Positions 1 through 5,993 of a stretch of 20,169 nt of DNA are shown in pieces. The stretch spans positions 1 through 20,169 of the forward strand of contig JAZQHO010000091.1 in assembly GCA_045540635.1 (NCBI GenBank), given 5' to 3'. The translations under genes and the position numbers were made by a program. Positions within the stretch are counted from its first letter, which is position 1. Each line of letters opens with the position of its first letter. This stretch comes from Limiplasma sp045540635. Its GTDB lineage: Bacteria; Bacillota; Clostridia; Christensenellales; Aristaeellaceae. The notes under the pieces are model-generated. The model saw nothing but the letters and a program-made list of their open reading frames with translations, was not told where the DNA came from and ran no database searches.

Positions 1-355
1 GGGAAAGCTCCCGCTTGATCACGTAATCCCGGGCCTCGGAGACCGCGTTCTGCCAGCGTGCCCAGTCCTGCGAGCGCACCAGCAGCGGATAGCGGAGCAT
101 CAGCCAGTTCAATTCGCCGATGATGCGCTTGTGGGCCGTGAAGCGGGCCTCGCCCCGCCGTCCGGTATCCGAGCCGGGAAACAACCGCTTGCAAAGTTCC
201 GTCACAGTGGGATCGCCCTTCACCGTCCAGCACTTGCGTCTGGCATTGTAGCTGAGCGTGCCGTAGGTGCGGCGGTGCTGCTCCGAGGCCACCTGCGCCC
301 CGTCGGTATCCATCAGGTACGGCGGGATGATGGCATATTCGCTCTCATCGTACAT
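1..355 (-). CDS. N-terminal part of a probable SNF2-type DEAD/DEAH-box helicase (runs off the left edge)
   Basis: The frame is open from an ATG at 353-355 to the window edge, giving 118 residues with no stop. A good ribosome binding site (AAAGGAG, 364-370) lies 8 bases before the ATG. The visible part has a short 'YGTLSYNARRKCWTVKGD' stretch followed by 'LCKRLFPG' and 'LNWLMLRYPL'. These resemble the pre-helicase segment of bacterial and phage SNF2-family helicases, where a 'WxxxxDPxVxxLxKRLFPG' element and an 'RDLxWFxxRYPL' element precede the ATPase core. That match is from memory of the family; none of the Walker A, DEAH or later helicase motifs are inside the window, so the function is inferred. 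The gene is last in the leftward train and starts 76 bases after a small nuclease gene, which fits a nuclease/helicase pair. It could instead be an unrelated protein sharing only this N-terminal module. Confidence 0.5.
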   Translation of the reverse strand, partial: MYDESEYAIIPPYLMDTDGAQVASEQHRRTYGTLSYNARRKCWTVKGDPTVTELCKRLFPGSDTGRRGEARFTAHKRIIGELNWLMLRYPLLVRSQDWARWQNAVSEARDYVIKRELS

Positions 356-431
356 ATGACACGCTCCTTTCATTGGGTTGGTTTGTGGCCATCGGCCGTC
401 GGCCTGCCGGGCCCGGCTGCACTGCGAACCT

Positions 432-809
432 TTACGGCAGCGCGATCCCCCACAGCTGGCTGAGGGGAATGAGACGCACCGGCTTGCCGAAAAGCGTCTT
501 TGGCAGACGCACGCTCCGCTCCGTGATAACGATCAAGCCGTCCACCGCATCACAGGCCGCGTAGCGCTGAAGCTGCGCAGCCAGCGTTGCCGCAGACGGC
601 TTGCCTTTTTTGATCTCCACGCCCACAGCGCCCACCAGAAAATCGATCCGGCAGCCGCTGGCAAGCTTGGCCTCGTGCGTAAAGGGCAGACCGGCTGCCG
701 TGAGCCGCTGCCCTACGCAGGCGTGGATATCCGTTTCGTACATGGCAATGGGCGAGCGCAGCTCCATCAAAGCCGCCGCCACCTGTGCCAGCGTTACGTT
801 CTCAAGCAT
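432..809 (-). CDS. Small PD-(D/E)xK-type nuclease, 125 aa
   Basis: This is a minimal protein whose core reads as a PD-(D/E)xK nuclease. An early acidic residue lies in 'YETDIH' (E25). D56 is in 'CRIDFLVG', and an E-x-K pair is in 'VEIKKGK' (E65, K67). A following helix carries a Q-x3-Y pattern in 'AQLQRYA' (Q79, Y83), as in many members of this fold. It should therefore cut or resolve DNA in a metal-dependent way, but the substrate cannot be read from sequence. The ATG at 807-809 is preferred because it comes two bases after the yhbY stop codon, so translation is probably coupled; a longer frame starting at 908 would lie entirely over yhbY. No helicase, HNH or methylase domain is fused. The likely SNF2-type helicase follows 76 bases downstream. 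The sequence is not close to the VRR-NUC proteins often found beside phage SNF2 helicases, although the pairing is similar. Confidence 0.7.
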   Translation of the reverse strand: MLENVTLAQVAAALMELRSPIAMYETDIHACVGQRLTAAGLPFTHEAKLASGCRIDFLVGAVGVEIKKGKPSAATLAAQLQRYAACDAVDGLIVITERSVRLPKTLFGKPVRLIPLSQLWGIALP

Positions 810-811
810 AC

Positions 812-1099
812 TCAATCCAGAATGATCTGCTTGTTCTTGCGGCTTTCCCGGTACATGACGAACCGGCGGCCGATGCACTGCACAGGCTCTGCGCCAAGGC
901 GGCCGCACAGCTCATCCAGCGCCTCGCGGGCAGAAAGCTCGCAGTTCTGCTGCACAACGCACTTGATCAGCTCGCGGGCTTCAAGGGCATCGTAGGCTTC
1001 CTTTACGGTGCCGTCGGTAACGCCTTCCTTGCCGACAAAAAGAATGGGTTCCATGGTATTGGCCATGCTGCGAAGCTTGGCTCTCTGTTTGCTGGTCAT
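812..1099 (-). CDS. yhbY: Ribosome assembly RNA-binding protein YhbY (CRS1-YhbY/CRM domain)
   Basis: The protein is 95 residues long, the usual size of stand-alone YhbY, and consists of a single CRM domain. The N-terminal 'MTSKQRAKLRSMANTMEPI' and the GxxG-type RNA-binding loop 'VGKEGVTDG' (about residues 23-31) are typical. So are the central 'ALEARELIKCVVQQNC' helix and strand and the 'GRRFVMYRES' ending. Family members bind pre-ribosomal particles and assist large-subunit assembly. The ATG follows the obgE stop by 12 bases with a strong AAGGAG site, so the two are almost certainly co-transcribed. The obgE-yhbY pairing is common in Firmicutes and supports a shared role in 50S maturation. 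Its stop lies two bases before the start of the downstream nuclease gene. Confidence 0.95.
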   Translation of the reverse strand: MTSKQRAKLRSMANTMEPILFVGKEGVTDGTVKEAYDALEARELIKCVVQQNCELSAREALDELCGRLGAEPVQCIGRRFVMYRESRKNKQIILD

Positions 1100-1111
1100 T
1101 GGTATATCTCC

Positions 1112-2380
1112 TTATTCCACAAAGTCGAATTCCATATCGCCGATGCAGATGGTACTGCCTTCGCCCGCGCCCTTATTGCGCAGCGCATCGATGATGCCGC
1201 GATCCCTGAGGGTGCGGTGGAACCAGTTGAGGCTTTCCTCGTCGTCGAAGTTGACGCTGTCGATAAAGTGCTGCATGGCAGCGCCTTCCACAAAGAAGGT
1301 GTCGTTCTCCCGGCGGATGGTGTAGCTGTCATCAGTGATGACGGGCACCTCCACCTCTTCCTCGGCAAACACACGGGGCGGCGGCAGCTCGGGCAGCAGG
1401 TTGACCACCCGATCCAGCACCGCATCAAAGCCCTGCACCGTAGCAGCGCTGACAGGATAGGTCTCGTAGCCCATGGCTTCGAAAGCATCCTCCAGCCTGT
1501 CGATCTCGCAGGGATCGGCGATCAGGTCGCATTTGTTCAGCAGAACCAGCTGGGGACGCCCCTCCGGCTCGCCGTATTTCTGCAACTCCAGATTAATGAT
1601 GCGGAAATCCTCCAGCGGATCGCGGCCTTCGCTGCCGGAGGCATCCACCACATGCAGCAAAAGGCGGGTGCGCTCTACATGGCGCAGGAAATCGTGCCCC
1701 AGACCAACGCCCTCGCTGGCGCCCTCCACCAGACCGGGGATATCTGCCAGCACAAAGTCGCTGCCGTAGCGCTTAACGATGCCCAGATTGGGGGTGAGGG
1801 TGGTGAAGTGATAGTTGGCGATTTTGGGTTTGGCGGCGGTCAGGGTCGCCAGAATGGTGCTCTTGCCCACATTGGGGAAGCCCACCAGACCCACGTCTGC
1901 AATGGTTTTCAGTTCCAGACGGAACACATGGGTCTCGGTTTTGATGCCGGGCTTGGCGAAATTGGGGGCCTGACGGGTGGGCGTGGCAAAATGCATGTTG
2001 CCAAAGCCGCCCCTGCCGCCCTGCAGCAGCACCTTGGTCTGCCCGGGCTCGCTCATATCGGCCACCACAGCGCCGTCGCTTTCCCGAAGGAACACGGTGC
2101 CCACCGGCACCTTGATGGTCAGATCCTGCCCGCGCTTGCCGTGGCAGCGGTTGGCGCTGCCATCGCCGCCGTTTTCGGCAAGATATTTGCTGTGGAAGCG
2201 GAAATCCAGCAGGGTATGCATATTGGGGTCGGCATACAGCACGATATTGCCGCCGCGGCCGCCGTCGCCGCCATCGGGGCCGCCGTTCTGCACGAACTTC
2301 TCCCGATGGAAGGAAACGCAGCCGTTGCCGCCGTTGCCTGCTTTTACGGTAATGGTAACTCTGTCAACAAAAGACGCCAT
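1112..2380 (-). CDS. obgE: GTPase ObgE/CgtA
   Basis: This is a 422-residue Obg GTPase with all three expected parts. The glycine-rich Obg fold covers roughly residues 1-160 and includes many GG repeats such as 'GGPDGGDGGRGG'. The G domain has G1 'GFPNVGKS' (167-174), G3 'DIPG' (213-216), G4 'NKCD' (282-285) and G5 'SAA' (311-313). A C-terminal OCT domain covers about residues 345-422. Obg proteins bind the large ribosomal subunit and couple GTP/ppGpp levels to ribosome assembly; in Bacillus, Obg is also needed for sporulation. The ATG is preceded by GAGGAGAAGGAGAG. The usual rplU-rpmA genes are not upstream; instead nth and folT are, so the local arrangement is a rearranged version of the common obg neighbourhood. 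All nucleotide-binding residues look intact. Confidence 0.97.
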   Translation of the reverse strand: MASFVDRVTITVKAGNGGNGCVSFHREKFVQNGGPDGGDGGRGGNIVLYADPNMHTLLDFRFHSKYLAENGGDGSANRCHGKRGQDLTIKVPVGTVFLRESDGAVVADMSEPGQTKVLLQGGRGGFGNMHFATPTRQAPNFAKPGIKTETHVFRLELKTIADVGLVGFPNVGKSTILATLTAAKPKIANYHFTTLTPNLGIVKRYGSDFVLADIPGLVEGASEGVGLGHDFLRHVERTRLLLHVVDASGSEGRDPLEDFRIINLELQKYGEPEGRPQLVLLNKCDLIADPCEIDRLEDAFEAMGYETYPVSAATVQGFDAVLDRVVNLLPELPPPRVFAEEEVEVPVITDDSYTIRRENDTFFVEGAAMQHFIDSVNFDDEESLNWFHRTLRDRGIIDALRNKGAGEGSTICIGDMEFDFVE

Positions 2381-2440
2381 ACTTCTCTCCTTCTCCTCAA
2401 AGACCTCTTGGTCGTTCCTGCCCGGCGTTGCCTCCCGGGC

Positions 2441-3172
2441 TTATGCCCCGGCTGTGCCCGCGGGCTTCTTTGCGGCTGTTTGCCGCTTGGCTCCGGCAGG
2501 CTTTGGTTCTTTTTTCGCTTTGGGCGACGGTACCGGCATACCGGTTTTGCTTGCTGCCGCATACGCCCTGCACATTTCCCGCAGGGTGCAGGCATCACAG
2601 GCGGGGCGCTGGGAATGGCACACACGCCGCCCATGGAAGATGAGCCAGTGGTGCGCAGCGACCCAATCCTTTTTCGGAATGGCCTTTTTGAGCTGTTCTT
2701 CCGTCAGCTCAACGTTTTTCGCGTCTGCCAGTCCCAGCCGGTTGCTGACCCGGAACACATGGGTGTCCACAGCGATGGTGGGCACACCGAAGGCATTGGC
2801 CAAAACCACATTGGCGGTTTTCTGCCCGACACCCGGCAGGGCCGTGAGGGCTTGCATATCGCCCGGTACCTGACCGCCGTGGCGGTGCAGGATAAGGCGG
2901 CATGCCTCCACGATGTTGCTTGCCTTGGTCTTGAAGCCGCAGCTCTTGACCATGGGATATACATCCTCCACAGAAGCGGCAGCCATGGCTTCCACATCCG
3001 GGTAGCGCTCAAACAGGGCGGGAGTCACCTTGTTTACCTGCTTATCGGTGCATTGGGCAGAGAGCATCACCGCCACCAGCGTTTCGTAGGGATTGCGGAA
3101 GTTGAGCTCCGGCCCCGCATCGGGGTATACCCTTGCCAGTTCGGCAAGAACCGTCTTTTTGCTTACTCGCAT
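2441..3172 (-). CDS. nth: Endonuclease III (DNA glycosylase/AP lyase) with a basic C-terminal tail
   Basis: This is a 243-residue base-excision repair enzyme that removes oxidised pyrimidines and cuts at the abasic site. The helix-hairpin-helix motif 'LPGVGQKTANVV' (112-123) carries the catalytic lysine K118, and the catalytic aspartate is D136 in 'AVDTHVFRV'. The four iron-sulfur ligands C185, C192, C195 and C201 have the canonical C-x6-C-x2-C-x5-C spacing. Bacterial Nth is usually about 210 residues; here about 38 extra residues (205-243) rich in Lys, Pro and Ala follow the cluster. The start at 3170-3172 has an AAGGAG site 6 bases upstream. The gene lies 29 bases after folT and 60 bases before obgE on the same strand, so it is probably transcribed from the folT promoter. 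Confidence 0.96.
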   Translation of the reverse strand: MRVSKKTVLAELARVYPDAGPELNFRNPYETLVAVMLSAQCTDKQVNKVTPALFERYPDVEAMAAASVEDVYPMVKSCGFKTKASNIVEACRLILHRHGGQVPGDMQALTALPGVGQKTANVVLANAFGVPTIAVDTHVFRVSNRLGLADAKNVELTEEQLKKAIPKKDWVAAHHWLIFHGRRVCHSQRPACDACTLREMCRAYAAASKTGMPVPSPKAKKEPKPAGAKRQTAAKKPAGTAGA

Positions 3173-3201
3173 AGTCGCTCCTTATATCAGGTGCGCTCCG
3201 G

Positions 3202-3738
3202 TCAGTTGCGAAGCGCCATGGAAGCGGGCAGTTTCACCTTGCTGAGCCCCTTGAGGCACAGATACACCAGCACGATGTTGGCAGGTACCTCCACCAGATA
3301 GTTGGGGCCGCGCAGCGCCAGCCAGCCCATAAAGCCCTTGGAGGTGTACAGCATGCTCAGCCAGAAGGAATTCAGCGGCCAGTTGATGCACACCAGCGAT
3401 ACCGCCACCGCAATGATGACCCGCAGCCAGCTGGGTTTGCGATGGTACAGCACCAGACCGCACACCAGACCCACCAACACATTGGTGAGCGTAAAACCGG
3501 GGAAGTATGAACCCTGCGGGAACAGGTGCGCGCCCAGCAGGTCGCCGAGGCCGCCCACGATCATGGCAGAGGGAGCGCCCATCAGAGCGCCTGCCACAGC
3601 GATGGGCAGAAAGCCGAAGTTGTACTGTTTCTCCATCAGCGGTACCTGCAAAAGATTGCCCAGCACAACCTGCAGCGCCACCAGCAGCGCAGTGAAGGTG
3701 ATGGTTTCCACCCGGAAGATGCCCTTGGTTTTTTGCAT
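3202..3738 (-). CDS. folT: Folate-specific ECF transporter S component FolT
   Basis: This is a 178-residue hydrophobic protein with about six membrane segments. It has the ECF S-component look: an N-terminal 'TALLVALQVVLG' helix, then 'FLPIAVAGALMGAPSAMIVGGLGDLLG' shortened across helices 2-3, and 'PNYLVEVPANIVLVYLCL' at the C-terminus. S components bind a vitamin and dock onto a shared EcfA/EcfA'/EcfT energising module, whose genes are not in this window. Assignment to folate rests mainly on the tetrahydrofolate riboswitch directly upstream, and on overall resemblance to clostridial FolT. The ATG at 3736-3738 is preceded by CAGGAGGC (3746-3753), which is also one arm of a hairpin, so translation is likely controlled. 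First gene of the nth-obgE-yhbY train. Confidence 0.9.
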   Translation of the reverse strand: MQKTKGIFRVETITFTALLVALQVVLGNLLQVPLMEKQYNFGFLPIAVAGALMGAPSAMIVGGLGDLLGAHLFPQGSYFPGFTLTNVLVGLVCGLVLYHRKPSWLRVIIAVAVSLVCINWPLNSFWLSMLYTSKGFMGWLALRGPNYLVEVPANIVLVYLCLKGLSKVKLPASMALRN

Positions 3739-3740
3739 AG

Positions 3741-3779
3741 AAAAAGCCTCCTGTCATTTGTAGTCGACTCGCAGGAGGC
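3741..3779 (-). promoter_or_regulatory. Expression platform of the folT riboswitch: hairpin enclosing the ribosome binding site
   Basis: GCCTCCTG at 3772-3779 is perfectly complementary to CAGGAGGC at 3746-3753, which contains the folT Shine-Dalgarno sequence. The 18-base loop includes the palindrome AGTCGACT. Five Ts (3741-3745) follow directly, so the hairpin could act as a translational sequestering stem, a weak intrinsic terminator, or both. The upstream arm region (CTGCCT, 3776-3781) is also complementary to AGGCAG (3883-3888) in the 5' side of aptamer stem P1. That gives mutually exclusive folds: ligand-bound P1 would leave the anti-Shine-Dalgarno arm free to shut folT off. Confidence 0.75.
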
Positions 3780-3787
3780 AGCACCAA

Positions 3788-3887
3788 GACAGCGGGATGC
3801 GCCGCATACACCGCACCGGCTGTGCCGGTTTCGTTCCATGACAACTCCCCGTTCATGGACACTTAACGCGTGTGCAGCTACTCTGCC
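3788..3887 (-). promoter_or_regulatory. Tetrahydrofolate (THF) riboswitch aptamer
   Basis: The 100-base element matches the class I THF riboswitch. The conserved pieces are AGAGTAG, then CGCGTTAAGTG, and the 3' GCGGTG and GCATCC blocks. Stem P1 pairs GGCAG (3883-3887) with CTGTC (3788-3792). P2 pairs CTGCACAC with GTATGCGG with one mismatch. P3 is a perfect TCCATGA/TCATGGA stem, and P4 is ACCGGC-ACA-GCCGGT. It sits directly before folT, the classic target of this riboswitch in Clostridia. The assignment rests on conserved sequence recalled from the family and on stems checked by hand. Confidence 0.93.
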
Positions 3888-3911
3888 TGACACGAATCGC
3901 AGGACGAAGCT

Positions 3912-3940
3912 ATTATACATGGATGGGGCGCAAGATGCAA
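3912..3940 (-). promoter_or_regulatory. SigA-type promoter for folT and downstream genes
   Basis: A -35 box TTGCAT (3935-3940) and a perfect -10 box TATAAT (3912-3917) are separated by 17 bases. Predicted transcription starts near 3905, about 18 bases before the riboswitch aptamer, which is the expected arrangement. Confidence 0.8.
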
Positions 3941-3984
3941 GAATTTGACCGCTTTTTTCCTTCTCCGGCGGCTTTGGGCGGCGC

Positions 3985-4500
3985 TTACACCCGCCAAAGC
4001 GTCCAATCACAGTTCTGTGCCAGTAGTGCGGCGATGGGCTCCAGCCCTGCCATGTCCTCCTCATCGAAGCGGGCAAGGATGGGGCTGTCGATATCCAGCA
4101 CGCCCAGCAGCGTGCCGTCCTTCACCAGCGGCAGCACGATCTCGCTGTTGGAGGCGCTGTCGCAGGCAATGTGCCCGGGGAAGAGATGCACATCCCGCAC
4201 CAGCTGGGTCTGCTTTTCCCTTGCCGCTGCGCCGCACACGCCCCGGCTGAAGGGGATACGGATGCAGGCCGTTTTGCCCTGAAAGGGTCCCAGCAGCAGT
4301 TCCTCCCTGCCGGTATCAAGGTAGAAACCGACCCAGTTGATCTGCGGCATGGCCTGCCACAGAAGTGCCGAAGCATTGGCAAGCACGGGCAGGGGATGCA
4401 GCTCCCCCTCCGTAAGGGCTGTCAGCTGCTTCAAAAGCAATTCATAGAGTGCAGGCTTCTCCGCAGGCCAGCTGCTTGCGGAGATCTGTTCGTTCGTCAT
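3985..4500 (-). CDS. msrC: Free methionine-(R)-sulfoxide reductase (GAF-domain fRMsr)
   Basis: This is a single GAF domain of 171 residues that reduces free methionine-R-sulfoxide, using thioredoxin as recycling partner. Three cysteines, C79, C89 and C113, have spacings of 10 and 24 residues. These are the same spacings as the catalytic and resolving cysteines of the E. coli enzyme (84, 94, 118). They lie in 'GKTACI', 'SRGVCGAAA' and 'PGHIACDSAS', and the substrate-pocket block 'NWVGFY' is also present. The start at 4498-4500 is chosen because the protein begins just ahead of the family's N-terminus and has an AAAGGCGG site upstream; a longer frame from 4584 would run through the probable promoter. 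The gene is transcribed alone and leftward toward the folT promoter, with no obvious terminator between them. Confidence 0.93.
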   Translation of the reverse strand: MTNEQISASSWPAEKPALYELLLKQLTALTEGELHPLPVLANASALLWQAMPQINWVGFYLDTGREELLLGPFQGKTACIRIPFSRGVCGAAAREKQTQLVRDVHLFPGHIACDSASNSEIVLPLVKDGTLLGVLDIDSPILARFDEEDMAGLEPIAALLAQNCDWTLWRV

Positions 4501-4557
4501 CCGACCAACCGCCTTTCTTTGGCATATGAAGCAGCGCACAAGCCGCTCCCAATGCCA

Positions 4558-4585
4558 AGTATACACGATTTGAGTGCAGTGCAAC
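4558..4585 (-). promoter_or_regulatory. Possible promoter for the methionine sulfoxide reductase gene
   Basis: TATACT (4558-4563) is a good -10 box. The best -35 candidates are GTTGCA with 16-base spacing or TTGCAC with 15-base spacing, both imperfect. Transcription would begin near 4551, leaving a 50-base leader. Confidence 0.4.
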
Positions 4586-4622
4586 AGCCCTGTCTGTACA
4601 AACCGGAAAAAATGATTATAAT

Positions 4623-5030
4623 TTGAATGGTAAATATTTTATAGGCGGTCTGGGCTTTATGATCTTTGCCACACTGGGAATGATGGCTCTGGGGCGGCGC
4701 ATCTCCCTGCGCAGCCGGGTGCTGATCCGGGACAGCATGAACCACTCCAGCCTCTCCGGGCTGTTACAGCTTACGCAGTGGACCACCGTGCTGGTAATCG
4801 GCATAGAAGCGCTGGGCACATGTGTTCTGATGATCCGCTTTATCCCCATGTACGGCATAGGCAAAGGCATCTGGTACAGTATTTTTCATTCCATCAGCGC
4901 CTTCTGTAATGCAGGCTTCGATCTGCTGGCCACCGGCACCAGTGTGGTATCCTTTCAGGAAGATCCGTTGGTCATGCTCACGCTGCTGGTGCTTGGCAAG
5001 ACCGAGGATATCGCGGGGTTGAATACCTGA
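4623..5030 (+). pseudogene. Remnant of a TrkH/KtrB-type potassium uptake protein, truncated at both ends
   Basis: Residues encoded from 4641 onward read 'IGGLGFMIFATLGMMALG', continue through 'SLRSRVLIRDSMNHSSLSG', and reach 'FHSISAFCNAGFDLL'. This is an internal stretch of the KtrB/TrkH potassium channel-like subunit, including one pore-loop segment ('AFCNAGFD'). Intact family members are about 440-490 residues; only about 120 are recognisable here. The first transmembrane-pore repeat is missing, and the homology stops near 'VMLTLLVLG' at about 4995, followed by ten unrelated codons and a stop. No convincing ribosome binding site precedes the TTG at 4623, and the 30 bases before the homology are unusually AT-rich. 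No ktrA/trkA partner is nearby. I read this as a decaying fragment left by a deletion or rearrangement rather than a functional short protein. Confidence 0.8.
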
Positions 5031-5049
5031 TTCCGCTGCCGCATAGAAT
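5019..5049 (+). promoter_or_regulatory. Possible promoter for the carboxylesterase gene
   Basis: TTGAAT (5019-5024) and TAGAAT (5044-5049) resemble -35 and -10 boxes, but the 19-base spacing is longer than ideal. The -35 box overlaps the end of the potassium-transporter remnant. Confidence 0.4.
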
Positions 5050-5075
5050 GCAACAGCAACGAAAGGAGAACCGTT

Positions 5076-5846
5076 ATGGACAACGCTTCCATCTTTCAAA
5101 AGGATGTATGCATGCCATTCTTTCATCAGGGCAGCGAGGACGGCATTCTGCTGATCCACGGCTTTACAGGGTCAGCTGCGCATATGCGCAAGATCGCAGA
5201 CCGGCTGGCGGAGAAGGGCTATACCGTTATGAGCATCAATCTGCCGGGCCACGCCACCACCGAAGCCGAAATGGCAGAGTGCACATGGCAGGACTGGCTG
5301 GAGGCCTCCAAGCGGGCTGTGCTGGAATTAAAGAAGCATGCAAAGCGCATCACTGTGTGCGGGCTCAGCATGGGCGGTGTGCTTGCACTGCTGCTGGCTG
5401 AACAGATGCAGGTGGATGGCTGTGTGCCCATCTCCGCTCCCATGAATGTAAAGAACAGGCTGCTGGGGCTGGCTGGCATTGCCGCACCGCTGCTGCCCCG
5501 CATTGCATGGGGCAAGGGCGGCGAATACCACAAAGGGCTGGACAAAGCATATGACTTTGGTTATTCCGGCTTTCCCACCGCCAAGGGCGCAGATCTGCAC
5601 CGTCTCATCCGGCTGGCAAGGAAGAATCTGTTCAGCGTGGTCTGCCCCATCCTCTGTGTGCAAAGCGAGAACGATGAGACCATCTGGGAGGGCAGCGCAG
5701 ACTGCATTCTGGCGAACGTGAACAGTGATCTGCGCCAGAAGCTGTGGCTCACCGGTGTGCCCCATGTGTGCACCATCTCCCCGGAGCTGCCCTCCATTGT
5801 GGACGGCATCGACCGGCTGATGCAGCGCATTGCCCAGAAGGGCTGA
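5076..5846 (+). CDS. Alpha/beta-hydrolase, Est30-like carboxylesterase
   Basis: This 256-residue cytoplasmic hydrolase has the oxyanion-hole motif 'LLIHGFTGS' (residues 25-33) and the nucleophile elbow 'GLSMGG' (S98). Likely triad partners are D200 ('QSENDETI') and H230 ('TGVPHVCTI'). Length, motif wording and triad spacing match the Est30/YvaK carboxylesterase and monoacylglycerol lipase-like group, which cleaves short to medium acyl esters. The physiological substrate is unknown. The ATG at 5076 follows a strong AAAGGAG site by 7 bases. No signal peptide is visible. The gene appears to be monocistronic, with a weak hairpin (AAGGG/CCCTT, 5838-5854) over its stop codon and a separate leader before the next gene. 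Confidence 0.88.
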   Translation: MDNASIFQKDVCMPFFHQGSEDGILLIHGFTGSAAHMRKIADRLAEKGYTVMSINLPGHATTEAEMAECTWQDWLEASKRAVLELKKHAKRITVCGLSMGGVLALLLAEQMQVDGCVPISAPMNVKNRLLGLAGIAAPLLPRIAWGKGGEYHKGLDKAYDFGYSGFPTAKGADLHRLIRLARKNLFSVVCPILCVQSENDETIWEGSADCILANVNSDLRQKLWLTGVPHVCTISPELPSIVDGIDRLMQRIAQKG

Positions 5847-5860
5847 AAACCCTTATTTTA
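5838..5860 (+). terminator. Weak possible terminator of the carboxylesterase gene
   Basis: AAGGG (5838-5842) pairs with CCCTT (5850-5854) across a 7-base loop and is followed by ATTTTA. The stem is only five base pairs and overlaps the stop codon, so efficiency is doubtful. Confidence 0.35.
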
Positions 5861-5910
5861 TGCAAATGCAACCGACAGTTGACAGATTGAAAAGCCGTCT
5901 TGATAGCATG

Positions 5911-5967
5911 CAACCGCCCGTCCGGCTATGATCATCTCATCAGCGGCGGGCGGTTGTCGTACCGCTG
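5911..5967 (+). promoter_or_regulatory. Structured leader before the XRE-type regulator gene
   Basis: CAACCGCCCG (5911-5920) is perfectly complementary to CGGGCGGTTG (5947-5956). A second stem, CAGCGG (5941-5946) with CCGCTG (5962-5967), has its first arm inside the loop of the first, so the two either compete or form a pseudoknot. A consensus -35 box TTGACA (5879-5884) precedes, but no good -10 follows at normal spacing. No T-run follows either stem, so it is not a standard terminator. Confidence 0.45.
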
Positions 5968-5993
5968 AAATACCACCATGAGGTGAAACAGAT

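Noticed and set aside
810..908. An earlier start for the small nuclease at 908
   Set aside because: The added residues lie wholly within yhbY and look non-native; the ATG at 807-809 sits two bases after the yhbY stop.
2381..2440. GCCCGG/CCGGGC hairpin and a small GACC/GGTC palindrome between nth and obgE as a terminator
   Set aside because: There is no T-run after either stem, and obgE follows closely on the same strand.
785..3301. A very long rightward open frame opposite obgE and nth
   Set aside because: It is an antisense shadow produced by GC-rich codon usage; the minus strand there encodes full-length ObgE, YhbY and Nth with all motifs.
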